Origin: Mesocentrotus franciscanus
Taxonomy: Eukaryota > Echinodermata > Echinoidea > Camarodonta > Strongylocentrotidae
NCBI GenBank assembly: GCA_037976565.1
Contig: CP137675.1
Span: forward strand, 13,596,534 to 13,660,533
Direction of reading: 5' to 3'
Length of the DNA stretch: 64,000 nt
In this document: positions 1 through 11,220 of the stretch, piece after piece
Layout: each line of letters starts with the position of its first letter
Position numbering within the stretch: the stretch's first letter is position 1
Notes under the pieces: model-generated
Databases searched by the model: none
The model's input: only the letters and a program-made list of their open reading frames with translations
Told to the model about the DNA's origin: nothing
Made by a program: the position numbers and the translations under genes

Positions 1-604
1 AATCAGACTTATAACCGACAAAATATTGGCCTGTACTGTATTTTTTTATTTTATTGTAAATTTTATTTGATGTTTACCTGCTTGTTTGTATTTTCCTTCA
101 TGTGCACAGTGGTGTGCATTCTCTAGCATTCAACAAATCGATACTTTTTTTATCTGGGGAAGTGTACTTAATCTTATACTCCTTTCCCACACAGTACTTT
201 ATTTTATTACCAAAAAAAAAAACATTGGACATGGAATACAACACAATAAATCGATATCTATCTATTTTTTAACCATAGCTTAAAACCACACAATTTTGTT
301 CTTATTTTGAATGAACTTTTAATTTAAAATCATACATTATTTACATATCTTCGAGGAAATTCTGATCTAAAAAAGCCAAGTTTTATGCTCGAGCACAGTT
401 TGTGTTTGTTCGGTCTGTCGTTGGTCTGGAGAAGGTCTTCTCTGTGTGACTGGGGCGATTCAATGGCATTAGACCGAAGCAAATGAAGTTGCTTACGCTG
501 TACACGGTTGACTGGTGATATATATAAATTATGGTCTTTGTTGATGTATTGGACAGTCAAGATATTATGACCGTGAGCCTGGTGAGTGGTTTACCCGATG
601 TTTG
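1..604. other. AT-rich sequence without a recognisable gene
   Basis: No splice-bounded coding segment, repeat pair or RNA-gene signature was seen. Two open frames of 65 and 76 codons are present but have no recognisable domain and look like chance frames in AT-rich DNA. Confidence 0.6.
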
Positions 605-700
605 TCCAATCAAATAGTCTAATGATTAAACCCTGGACAAGCACTATTTGATCGGTTCCAATCTCAGAGGGAAATCAAAAAGTGATGAGATTCCAGAATA
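605..700 (+). repeat. possible degenerate tRNA-derived SINE head
   Basis: A box-A-like segment (TAGTCTAATGATTAAAC, starting at 615) is followed 39 bases later by a box-B-like segment (GGTTCCAATCTC, starting at 654). The order and near-normal spacing are those of an internal RNA polymerase III promoter. The same layout, with 44-base spacing, is seen in the better-preserved SINE at 45.4-45.7 kb, where the corresponding segments are TAGTTTAATGGTTTGAG and GGTTTGATCCCC. No acceptor stem can be paired, so an intact tRNA gene is unlikely. The downstream body is not recognised. Confidence 0.3.
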
Positions 701-733
701 ACTGATGAGAATTCTGAAAAAACAAGGACATAT

Positions 734-1129
734 TTTTCAAGGACACCGTACGAACACATCCATGAGTTATATATTGGTATGGGTATTGTAAATCGCTGGT
801 CGCACATTATCTTTGCATAATGATCGCCTGTCTCAAATGACTTTATACAGATAAAATCTTTGAAATTGGCAAGGAATCTAACACCGTGTAAACGGGTACA
901 AACGAAAATACAAATTTCCCAGTGCTGAAAATAACATGGTCATTTTCTTTTCAAGGACACCGTACGAACACATCCATGAGTGTTATAAATCGCTGGTCGC
1001 ACAGCATAGCTTTGCATAATCACCTTTCTCAAATGACTGAATACAGATATTATAGGCAAGGAATCTCGGAAATTATTAACAGGTACAGGATATAGTCAAA
1101 CGAAAATACAAATTTCCAAGTGCTCAGAG
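734..1129. repeat. tandem duplication, about 214-bp unit, two diverged copies
   Basis: The first copy begins at 734 and the second at 948. They share, in the same order, a 32-base identical start (beginning TTTTCAAGGACACCG), then TAAATCGCTGGTCGCACA, TTTGCATAAT, CTCAAATGACT, GGCAAGGAATCT and an identical segment beginning AAACGAAAATACAAATTTCC. The second copy has a few small deletions and is about 30 bases shorter. No long open frame is conserved between copies. It is probably a local segmental duplication, since no terminal repeats are visible. Confidence 0.85.
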
Positions 1130-4100
1130 TATAGATGAGTGAAGATCTTCATATCAATTTGTGGATATAAAAACAAAACAAAATGACTATGCATCTAAAC
1201 CTAATATTACCACTTAAATCAGAGAGCCATTCGGTTTGTAGTTTCAAATGTGATACTATAGTATGCTGTATATAGATCCATGCCAGTAGTAAACACAAAA
1301 TTGATCCCTTTGAGAAACAGCACATTTTCTTCACCGTGTTAACACAAGGACATATCTACATGAATCTGGTGTAATCAATATGAAATGAATCAATCATATT
1401 TAGAAGTATGTGAAGGATGGATAATTGACTTTTGTTTCAACATTAATTCACGGGATGCTTTTTGTTGATTACTGTTATGCTGAAACCATGATTTAATAAA
1501 TGCAATACAATACAGCACAAAAGCACAAAAATATTCTAAGCATGATTTTAAAAAGAAATTTTATGGTCATAAAAGCAAAAAATGTCGAAATTTAACGTAT
1601 TAATATGGTGAATGAAAGTTCGTTTTCATTTTGCTATCTCATTTATCTGGAGATAAAAGCTGAAACACACCGTACTATATAAGGAAAATAATAAGAGTTT
1701 ATTTTCATTCTGCTATCGACTATTAAACATCCTTCGTTAGTGTTTGTTTGATATGAGTGGTTAATGTACGATGAAAAGCAGGGAGCGAGATGTCAGTCTA
1801 ACTTCTTAACGAGATAAGGGAAAGAAGTGCTATGTAAACAGGAATAAGAGGCCATCAAAACTACCTTCAGTTTGTTTGCTTTTATTTCCTGTCACTTAAC
1901 CGATAATATTGAGGTAAGATGAGCGCTTGAACTTGTCATAAGGCACCAAAAAAAACTTCAGGGTTGGAGAGGGTGGGGGAGTACTCTATAATCGAAAATA
2001 CAACTGCCCCCCCCCCCCACCCTCGCGCGTATTGACGCCCATGCATATCATGTCGACATTCAAAATTCTCATAATCATATACCGTTAGTATACTCTATCA
2101 ACTTTGTAAATATTGGCACATGGTACGATATCTTTCATGAAAAGATGTGAGTACATTCATAGAAAAAAACACTCATTTGAGATTTCATTTTTTCAAATCG
2201 CTCCCGATCTTATTTATTGAAACTACATGTATTTCATACGATCTGCTGCATAATTATGTAGTGTCCTCCATATTGTGCATTCACAGTAGAATAAGATATC
2301 TAGTGGTAATCTTAAAATAGTACCTTCGAACTCAGATAATTGATCCACATTCTTCAAATAATATATTTACGTTAAAAGAACTGGATATTTAACTATTTTG
2401 AATGTTCTAAGTGTATGATGCTCGAATTACAAGATGGAATGACTTCGGTCACAAAGAAAACAGTTGAAGATAAAATATTTTGCAAAAATGCATTTCTTTT
2501 GTTCAGACTTCAGAGTACATTGTAATCTTCTTCAATGTTATGTTTGCATGACTCAGCGGACATGGAACAGATAATACATGGACGCAGAATAATTCAAGAA
2601 TAAATGTTATGCGTATTGTCGTAATCACATGAATTAATCATGTATTAATCCAGGGGTTTCCGAGGATGCAGGCTAAAAATATCACCATTCATTGCGTCAC
2701 GAAGCGTAGGTGAGGAGTAGCACTGGGTATAATGTCATTAGTGAATAATGACTGTGCGTAAACAGGGCTGACCCGCGCGCGCAGGATGTGATTGAGAAGG
2801 GTGTAACAAGCAATGCGAGTTTAGTGGGGCGGGGAGAGGAGGAGAGAGGGGAAAACTAGGATGTTTTATATATTACAGGGATCTATTTCTGTTTAATCGC
2901 GCCATACTCGTTACTTGATAGTGATTGAGTGTGTATAAATCATTAAGGATATGAAAAATGATCTCCCGTTCATTTATTAAGATTCTACATGTATTAACAA
3001 TGTAGTGAAAGCACTTTAATGCAACAGAGGGAGCACGATACGCATTTAAGTAGGCCTCCTCCTTAAAAAATTCATTGATAACAGAGATGGCGGTTATTAA
3101 CCCTTCCTGTACTTTTGCTCAGATTCTGCAGAAAAATCCCATATCAAGATATCTTATATATTTGGCATACAAGGAGCTAAGCTTCACTTAATCCAACCGC
3201 CAATTCATATTTGACCCAATGTGAACCCGAAGGATTTTTGGAATGGGAAGAAGGGGTAAATACTACCCCCATCCCCGCTCCACCCTCCATCCTCCACCGG
3301 TGTAAATTGATGCGGGATGAGGATGGTCTCTTGATGAGCAACACTGATGGAGGCCGATGGACAGGGATGAATCAGGAGGAGAATGCTTGATATGCCGACA
3401 AATCACTTAAGTGCTCTTCTCATTGATGAGGAAGAAATAGGTGAGGTTATATCGATTTTATCTCACTCTCGTCATTACGAGAAAATGCAAGATATTCCGA
3501 GTATTCATTCCCTTGTTAATGTACCTGTATTAGTTGAGGAATATCAACGCTTCACTTAAAACCCATCAAACAAAGAAATAAATCACTCGAACGGTGAAAA
3601 ATAAAAACAAAATAACACGAACTTTACCGTTCTTGATCGGTATTTCAAGGGCTCCATTAACTAAACTGCCCAACACACAATGAAAATTATCATAAACGAC
3701 ATATGCACATTAATATTCATAGTAATCTATTCATGACATGCTTAACAATCTTCATGAAGCAAGTTTAATCTCAACGTGTACTTTGGCGATATCTGCTCAT
3801 AATATGAATTTCTTCAAAGAAGAAACGTGATTAAACTGTCTGAAGCTAAAAAGGTTCAAGAACCGAATGGTAAAGTAATGTCCACAGCGCATGGCCACGG
3901 ATGAGACGAATGAGCATAAGAATAAGGAATGTTTGTACATCCTAAGTAATCAGCCCTGGATGAAAGAAAGAATGATGCATGCGTGTTTCAGGGCACATGA
4001 TATAGGGTAGCATCCGTAAATTTGTAACTCGAAACTTCGCTTCCCCTCTGAAGAGGTTTGTTGAAAGTTTAGGTTTTATATTTAGATCTGTTTTCTTTAG

Positions 4101-4317
4101 AAACACAATGATTGTACAGCTCCTAGCTCATGTGTTAGGAAGATGTAATGCACTCTGTAAAGTCTCAACAAGCATGTTAAACAACACTCGGTAATACATC
4201 ATGCATTTTGCACCATAGCGTTACCTTGTGTAGTGCATTTTCTCTTTAACATGTGTTACACATTAAGAACAGTGCATAATTAACATGAGACACCAATATT
4301 ATTATGTACAACATACA
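1130..4317. other. non-coding stretch without recognised gene
   Basis: About 3.2 kb of AT-rich sequence with stops in all frames. It contains a C-homopolymer near 2005-2018, a purine-rich patch near 2829-2856 and a C-rich patch near 3265-3300. The segment ACAAGGACATAT near 1343 repeats the sequence just before the 734 duplication, so a third decayed relative may extend here. No splice-consistent exon could be defended. Confidence 0.55.
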
Positions 4318-4845
4318 CTATGCAATAACTATATTTAATGAATGAGAGGGTAACACCAGTTTACTTAAGGCACCCTTTTCATCATAATTATTATTCCTAT
4401 ATCATTATGATTGATATGATTGACTATGCAATAATTATATAATATTGGATGGCTTTGAATGTGATATTGGACGAGTCCAATTTTGTCATATCGAGAGCAA
4501 TATATTCTTGTATCACACGAAAACAAAGCCGTATAATATTATTATTATCTATATCAGGCTGACTAGCGAAATAACAAAATTTGACTTACCTCGGTAAATA
4601 TGGCTTTGTTTTCGTGTGATATCGATATCGATAGTTGAAGTTCCCGAATGACTGAGCAATACGAAAACAATATTGATCAGTCCTACGGATACTGCGCTAA
4701 AGATATTAAATACACTGATTTATTGTACCACTTGGAAGCCTTATATAGATAATAATTATATTTAATGCATTAGAGGGCAACATCAGTTGACTTGAAACAC
4801 CATTTTCGTCATAATTAGTACCCCTATATTATTACGATTTATATA
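4318..4845. repeat. foldback element between direct repeats
   Basis: A perfect 20-bp inverted repeat (TATCACACGAAAACAAAGCC at 4511-4530, its complement at 4602-4621) encloses a 71-bp loop. Outside it are direct repeats of about 95 bp: 4318-4411 and 4742-4840 share ATATTTAATG, GAGGG(T/C)AACA and CATAATTA blocks in order. The start motif CTATGCAATAA occurs a third time near 4425. An imperfect palindrome, TTGGACGAGTCCAA, sits at 4468-4481. The structure suits a non-autonomous foldback transposon inserted in, or carrying, a short tandem duplication. No transposase frame is present. Confidence 0.75.
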
Positions 4846-6342
4846 TTAACAGTATATCTCTGGGGAGAGGAGTACCGGCCCGGGGAAGAAATATCTTCTC
4901 ATATCTGATATCTCATACGATATTCTCCCGACTTTGAAACCCCATTCGATCAACCCCTATCGGAGTATCCGTGCCTAAAATTGAAAGTTCTGCGGAGACC
5001 ACTGGGTGCGGCCATCACGAACCATGGATTTATGATATGAATCAGGAAAAGAGGTCCTAATGAGCATTTCGATCATAATATATTCACGAATGGAGAAGAG
5101 CATCAAGCGAGAGAGTGAATGAATGGGAAGGGTCGATGTAGACTCGTGATAAACAATATACGGTCATATTATATTAGGGATACACTGATATCAAGCATTC
5201 TATAATTCTTCTAGTATATTTTAGGAAACATGATAATACATTTGTTGCTTTCTTTGGCAGTCAAAAAAAAATAAATCAGATATTATGAGCAAATATGGTA
5301 TATCATTTTCATTTAGAAACAAACCTGTGTAATGTTATGTTATCTGATGATCTTTAAAAAAAAAATGTTTAATGTTCCGCTCTAATTTTATATCAATTTA
5401 TGAAGAACATTCCCCATTTTGTAATAATAACTGTGCTCTTGTCTGGGCGAACAGACTCCCCAATTTATTTTCATCTGGTTATTCCTACCCTGCTCGTAAG
5501 ATAATTCCCAGGCAAAGAAAACAAGAGAGAAGGAGATGAAGAGAACAAACTCATCATGACGATACATTGTCATGTTTCCTTTCATCCAGGTCAAGTCTCG
5601 AGAAATGGCGCCAAAACCACTCGAAGAAGAACATTATATTTAGCAGACGACATAGCATCTGCGTTCGCGCGCTCTTCGCGATCGAAATCAACTACTGACA
5701 GGCACGACGTGATGATGAAAGTCATGTTGAAATTAACATTCACACACTGCAAGAGTAAAGTATATACATAAATATATGTGCTTAGTTTCGATGACCTGAA
5801 CTAGTTTCAAGATTACATGTAAATGTAGATTAATAACAAGATGTATTATTTTATTACGCCAACGCCATGAAATATAATTTTCGCAAGTTTAATTAGATTT
5901 TCCACGTGTTCAGATAATAAGGTATACCCTTCTATCACACCACGCAATACCATTATAATTTGTCGAATATATTGATATACTGTGATAGTGATAGTGTGAT
6001 AAATTAAATACATGATTATGCTTTTTTTCAATATTCATAAAGTTAATATGAAAAAAATCGTGCCAAGAAAAGAATGAAAAAAAATGAAATGTGATTTTGA
6101 AAATGTAAAATATAATTAATTGGCCATTGTAAAATCCTTTTTTGTATTCTAACGGTCAATATCAACATGATCAACGGGTACACTTGCGAAAATTCTTCAT
6201 GTATTCAGACCCTTTCATGCGCCTAACATACCCAATGTACGCTGCACAACACAGCGAAATGTTATTCATGAACACTATCCACGGTGAAGTAAAGTGATTG
6301 TATACAAGACATTGGTGAAGGAGTCATGCGATATTCACGCCT
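4846..6342. other. non-coding stretch without recognised gene
   Basis: AT-rich sequence with small open frames only. A 71-codon plus-strand frame at 5556-5771 contains the string LYLADDIAS, which superficially resembles a reverse-transcriptase motif but lacks the aromatic residue and the neighbouring motifs. Nothing else was recognised. Confidence 0.5.
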
Positions 6343-6690
6343 TTAAAGATAAAGTTGAGTCCTGGACATGCGATGATATTGTGAATGAAACTGTCTGGAG
6401 ACATTTTGGAAAGTTTGATTTTGTAGTGCATAAGAACTGATGTATATTGTGAGGTTTCGGAATGATAAAAATGTAACTAAATCTTGTTGAGAATCACTTA
6501 CACTACACACACATAAATGGGTATATGGGACTAAACACACATACACACACTCACACACGCGCGCACAAGGTGGCATGAACATTTTATCCAAACGTTTCAG
6601 CTATTCCTAGTCATATTTCTTTCAACTATCGGGGTATCTTAAGAGCAATCATGTTGAATGGACTTTTCTACTGTTATATTCTTCCAAATC
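6343..6690 (+). repeat. unnamed dispersed repeat, copy 1 (TTAAAGATAAAG family)
   Basis: One of at least five related segments in this window. It starts TTAAAGATAAAGTTGA, then has CATGCGAT, ATTGTGAGGTTTCGGAAT, TATGGGACTAAACACACAT, GTGGCATGAA and AGAGCAATCATG in order. The copy starting at 59640 has the same blocks in the same order. This copy carries a CA-rich expansion near 6526-6566 in place of a shorter ACACAAACATG segment. No open frame, terminal inverted repeat or Pol III box is obvious, so the class is unknown. Confidence 0.75.
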
Positions 6691-7040
6691 GACATCAAAA
6701 GAATGGGAAATCTTACAAATAATCGTTCATCGTTTAAATACTAGAACTGTACCTTCTCTTTAATCCACCGCGGGGATTTGGCGAGGCTGACGATATTATG
6801 TTCGCCATCATTCGATTAAACATGGCCCGGTACAAGACAGGTACGTAGAGGCGTACCATGGGGAAAGACTCTTCTCATCTTGTTAGGTTGGGTTAAGATA
6901 ATATTATGTTTGCACGGTGTTAAAGAAAATATACGCTGTCTGAGATGTGATTAAGAGTAAGAATGTGTCAACCTCTTTCTATGATGAATTTACACAAGTA
7001 ATTACATGTTCATTACATGGCTATACTGAGAATTTGATCT

Positions 7041-7139
7041 GCAGCAGCAATAGCAGGAGCGGTAGCAGTAGCAGGAGCAGTAGTACTTTTACTTGGAGTT
7101 ATTGCAGTAGCAGAAGTAGAACTAGTAGTAGAAGTAGTA

Positions 7140-7178
<39 letters not shown>

Positions 7179-7335
7179 ACAACAGTAGTAGTAGTAGTAG
7201 TAGTAGTAATAATTGTTGTTGTTGTTGTTGTTGTTGTAGTTGTAGTAGTAGTATTAGTTAGTAGTAGTGGTGGTGGTGGTGGTGGTGGTGGTGGTGGTGG
7301 TGGTGGAGGTGGTGGTGGTAGTGGTGGTGATGGTT
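7041..7335. repeat. compound trinucleotide microsatellite
   Basis: Successive blocks of AGC/AGT, GTT and GGT triplets run for almost 300 bp with few interruptions. They create artificial low-complexity frames (polySer on one strand, polyPro/polyThr on the other), which are not evidence of a gene. Confidence 0.95.
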
Positions 7336-7463
7336 CCGGGGGTAGTGATAACAATAATGATTATACTTATATGAGATGATAGTAAAAGGCAATGGGTCTA
7401 CACAAGTTGTTATACTTGGTATTTCATTTGGTAGTAGGGGACATTTTGAGACCATACCTACGA

Positions 7464-7787
7464 ACTTAGATTCAGTCGGTCATGTTAGAAATATCCAAAC
7501 AGTCAACCCGAAACGATTTAATTCAATAAATCAAAACGGAACAGCAATTGTCTTTCACGACATGGAAAAGAGATATAAATATATTTATAGGACGGACGAA
7601 TACCTCTATACATTCCTACTTTTCATCTCTACTTAGATTCACTCGGTCACGTTAGAAACATCCAAACAGTCAACAAGAAATGATTTAATTCAATATATCA
7701 AAATGGAGCAGCAATTGTCTTTCACGACATGGAAAAGAGATAGAAATATATTTATAGGACGGATGAATTCCTCTATACTTTCATAAT
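7464..7787. repeat. tandem duplication, 167-bp unit, two copies
   Basis: Copies begin at 7464 and 7631 and both start ACTTAGATTCA. They share long identical runs including CAGCAATTGTCTTTCACGAC and ATATATTTATAGGACGGA. Divergence is low, perhaps 10% by eye, so this is younger than the 734-1129 duplication. The second copy ends at about 7787. Confidence 0.9.
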
Positions 7788-8067
7788 CACCAATGAGGAA
7801 TCATTAATAGTCATGTTGGTTGTTGGTCACGCACATGTTTCATGAAGTGAACAGACAATACGTTCAATAAAGAAATATTAACCACACCATCCCGAGTATT
7901 TGCGATCACAGCAAGAGCTTCTCATGACGAAATAACATATCCAAATCTTCATTTGCATCTATTGGTCGTGAGGAAACACTTAAAACCAAAAGACCGTCAA
8001 ATGCCCGTCACATGAGACCGCAAGGCCAACGTCATTGCCTCGGATTTCCTCTGCTCTCTCTGGGTTA

Positions 8068-8132
8068 TTTCCCGCCAGAAATCTTCCCGCCAGAAATCAA
8101 CATCCCACACGTGATGCAGTTTTAATTGGCGG
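8068..8132. promoter_or_regulatory. candidate regulatory cluster (E2F-like, E-box, CCAAT-like)
   Basis: A 15-bp unit TTCCCGCCAGAAATC is exactly repeated at 8069-8083 and 8084-8098. The first lies in TTTCCCGCC, matching the E2F consensus TTTSSCGC. CACGTG is at 8108-8113 and ATTGGCGG, an inverted CCAAT next to GGCGG, is at 8125-8132. The patch is more GC-rich than its surroundings. Such clusters are typical of proliferation-linked promoters, but no transcript can be assigned and the sites may be chance. Confidence 0.25.
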
Positions 8133-8449
8133 CGTCTTCTGCCATTATTCTTCGATCCTGTGTCCCGGCTGGGGGTCTGACTGGAGAGACTCCCGACCCG
8201 AGCAAGGATGGCAGCACCTGTCCTGCCCTGTTTCAATGTCGGAATAACGACCACACTAGACCTGACAGGGCCCCCGAACCCTCAAGGGCGTAGTCAGGAG
8301 TAGCAATGTGGAAGGGGCTTCCTTTCACCTGGGTTATCAAGAAGATAATTATGCTTGCGGATGAGCATTCGAGAAACCTGGAACTATGAGCATAATGAAC
8401 GCTGAATGCAAGTCGAAGTGGTTGGGATCAATTTCTTTCCAAAGATTCG

Positions 8450-8512
8450 CATGTTTTAATTACAAATGCACATGCTTTAATAATAAGTGCACATGATTTA
8501 ATGAGAAGACAG
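8450..8512. repeat. 21-bp minisatellite, three units
   Basis: Three head-to-tail 21-bp units begin at 8450, 8471 and 8492, each starting CATG and continuing (T/C/A)TTTAAT. The third is the most diverged. Confidence 0.8.
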
Positions 8513-11160
8513 ACCAGTAACAAAACGTAGATGCAATGCTACAAAGATGATTTTGCTAAGTATGAAAAAAAAAATCGTTGATACAATTAAACGTAATCTA
8601 CAAATCCTTGACAATCATAAGATCTGTTCGATTTAATATCGTCCATGGTGGATAGGATCGGTCCGGACAAAATAAGCTGAGATGATCAAGTGTCTAAAAG
8701 ACCAGTTTGTTCGATTAAAGTCATAAACTAATTTAAGAACGAATTCTTGAAAACTTTTTTTCTAAAATGAAAAAAAGTAATAAAACATAGCACGGTGAAA
8801 CTGTAAAGAACATGAAACAGCTTCTAAAGTCGACATCAAAGCAAGTGGAACGCGATTCTAATGAAATGAGGGGTTTGACGGAATGCCATCGAATCCAGGA
8901 TATGTGATGATTAATGATCAGTGTGATAGGTTAAGGTTGAATTCTCTTCTTCCCCATCACGTATGAGCCCGTGTATACCATAAGAAATAGAAATGAAGGC
9001 TCTCACACATAGTGCAAGTGTGCGTTCGAGTTCATCTGTCACGGGATCTGAGAAACCAATGAAAGAGTTCCCAGCCTAGAAAAGGAATTTCACAACCATT
9101 GACATCATTTCCTTTGGTTTGTTTCTTCTCCAAAGCATATCTTTTCAAGCTGAAAAGATTAAAAAGCCAATTATTTGCAAAAGTCATGAACATGATGAAT
9201 ACAAAGCACGTTCTCCATTTTAGAAAAATGACGCGTGTAACACATTTACGTTCTACCGAGCTATCAAAAATAAAAATATTCCGATTTTCAAAGGGATTTG
9301 AAGTACAAACGTCAGGATTTTTTTGCGGTCTGACAGCTGATGTATTTATGGCATTTTAACGATCCTTATGTTAAGAAAGAAAGGATATTCATGATCAAAC
9401 ACGGTCACCTCTGTAAACGTTTTTAGCCGTTCAGAAAAATTCATTTGAAAATTCCCCTTACCCTTCATATGAATCTAAACTCTCCAGAAATAAAACCCTG
9501 GTCATATAAACTTGATAAAACATACCAGACTTGCAATTTACAAATGACATACGCCAGAAGATCTTCGTGAGGTAAGATAGTTTGACGATCCGCAGAATAG
9601 TAGGAGGAAAAAAAAAACGGAATTTACAGAGAATTTTCTACGAAGAAAATACTAGCGCATCGGACTTCGTTTTATACATATCATGATACCGAAATAAACC
9701 ATGATTTTATTACCCCCGCTACCTCATGCCCCATAATGAGGAGCCATAACATAGTCGTAAAATGAAATGGGCGCCAGAAAGCCGTCCACAAAACCTCAGC
9801 TGTGTGTGTTGAGGTGAGTGGAGGAGGACAGACTGCGCGCCATAATTTCAACATGTTTTACGACAGCACATCAGAGATTGAGCACCAAATTGATTCACAT
9901 TATTGGAGGACTTTCACCTTCCATTCGCACCGGATATCCAACATCTGCCCATTTTTGATTGCTAACATTTATAAAGTACCCATCGCTGTTACTATAGTAA
10001 TGATACTAAAATCAATCCCATTGGAATATATCAAATATTCCGTATAAGATTAAAGAATAAAAAACGTACGTATTTATAATATGTCACCTTACAGCAAATC
10101 TGGAGAAAAAAAAGCTTGTCAAATGTAACAACTGTTTTCCTTGTTCTTCTGATTGACTCTATTCGAGACGGTTCGAGCAAAAAAGGTAATTAATGATATC
10201 ATAGAAAGTATATATGTCAATCCTGGACTGGGAAATACTCTATCCTAAAACATATGTTACTTTTCAAGAAGTTGTTGTGGGGACTAGGGTAATATACATC
10301 CCCACATCATTATCGATCAAAATGGCCGACGACCAGTCAGTCTGGCCTTCGGATCTATATGAAGACTGTGAAATGATAAACGGTTTTGCTTTTCTTCTCA
10401 ATTTTCCCCCAAATCCTCAATTAAGTTAAAAGTATTTCGGCAACCAGCAATAAAATAGTAAAGACATTTCCTTTCCTGAATAATATTTTCCGCCATGTCC
10501 CCAAACGAATACCAAAGGAATTGTGTGACCAAGATAGATTTATTTCGAGCTGAAGTTAATGGGTTAACCATTAATTCTGGTGTCTACCAGGGAACCTGGA
10601 TATCCCGGAAGGAAGCATTATTATCCCATTCCATCCAAAGAACATTGCCTTTTCATCTGTTGAATGCTCCCCATTAAAATGTAATCATTTTTAAAAAAGG
10701 GCAAGCCATTCCACAGTAAAAGGTACTCTTTAAATTCACAGGTCGTGAAAGTAATTGAATATTTAATGTTTTGTCTTATAGTTTTAAGAAAAATGTGACG
10801 AATTAGTATTGAAACAGAAGAGTTAATGTTCATTTTCAATTTGAAAAAAGAACATATATTGACAGCAATTTGAGTTTCTTTTGGAATTCAAAACCATTTC
10901 GCAAAACATAATAATCTCACGTTTTAAAACATTTTGACTTTAATGTTCAACAATATCAAAAGTTTCATAAAACAGGACTAAAAATTTTATATGCTCGGTT
11001 CGATTCATTGAGATCTTACTTGTTTCTTAAAATCCTATATAATATCCTTAAAGAATATGATTTCAAATTTTGAATCGTAACGTTTTAGAGCTACTGCTAC
11101 CGTTAATGAAGTTCGTTTCTCATCTAGCAAAAAGTTTGATGGTGGCGACGTTCTGCTGTT
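8513..11160. other. non-coding stretch; one small frame noted
   Basis: No recognised gene. A 35-residue frame starting at ATG 10322-10324 (context ATCAAAATGGCC) reads MADDQSVWPSDLYEDCEM and ends at 10429. Its start context and acidic composition are protein-like, but it has no known domain and no strong donor site, so it is noted rather than called. Confidence 0.4.
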
Positions 11161-11202
<42 letters not shown>

Positions 11203-11220
11203 GTGTGTGTGTGTGTGTGT
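11161..11220. repeat. (GT)n microsatellite
   Basis: About 60 bp of almost pure GT dinucleotide with two interruptions. Confidence 0.97.

Noticed and set aside
5556..5771. LYLADDIAS string resembling a reverse-transcriptase catalytic motif
   Set aside because: The residue before ADD is Leu, not Phe/Tyr, and none of the neighbouring RT motifs is present in any frame.
7013..7455. Frames of polySer, polyPro, polyThr and polyHis
   Set aside because: Direct products of the AGT/GTT/GGT microsatellite.
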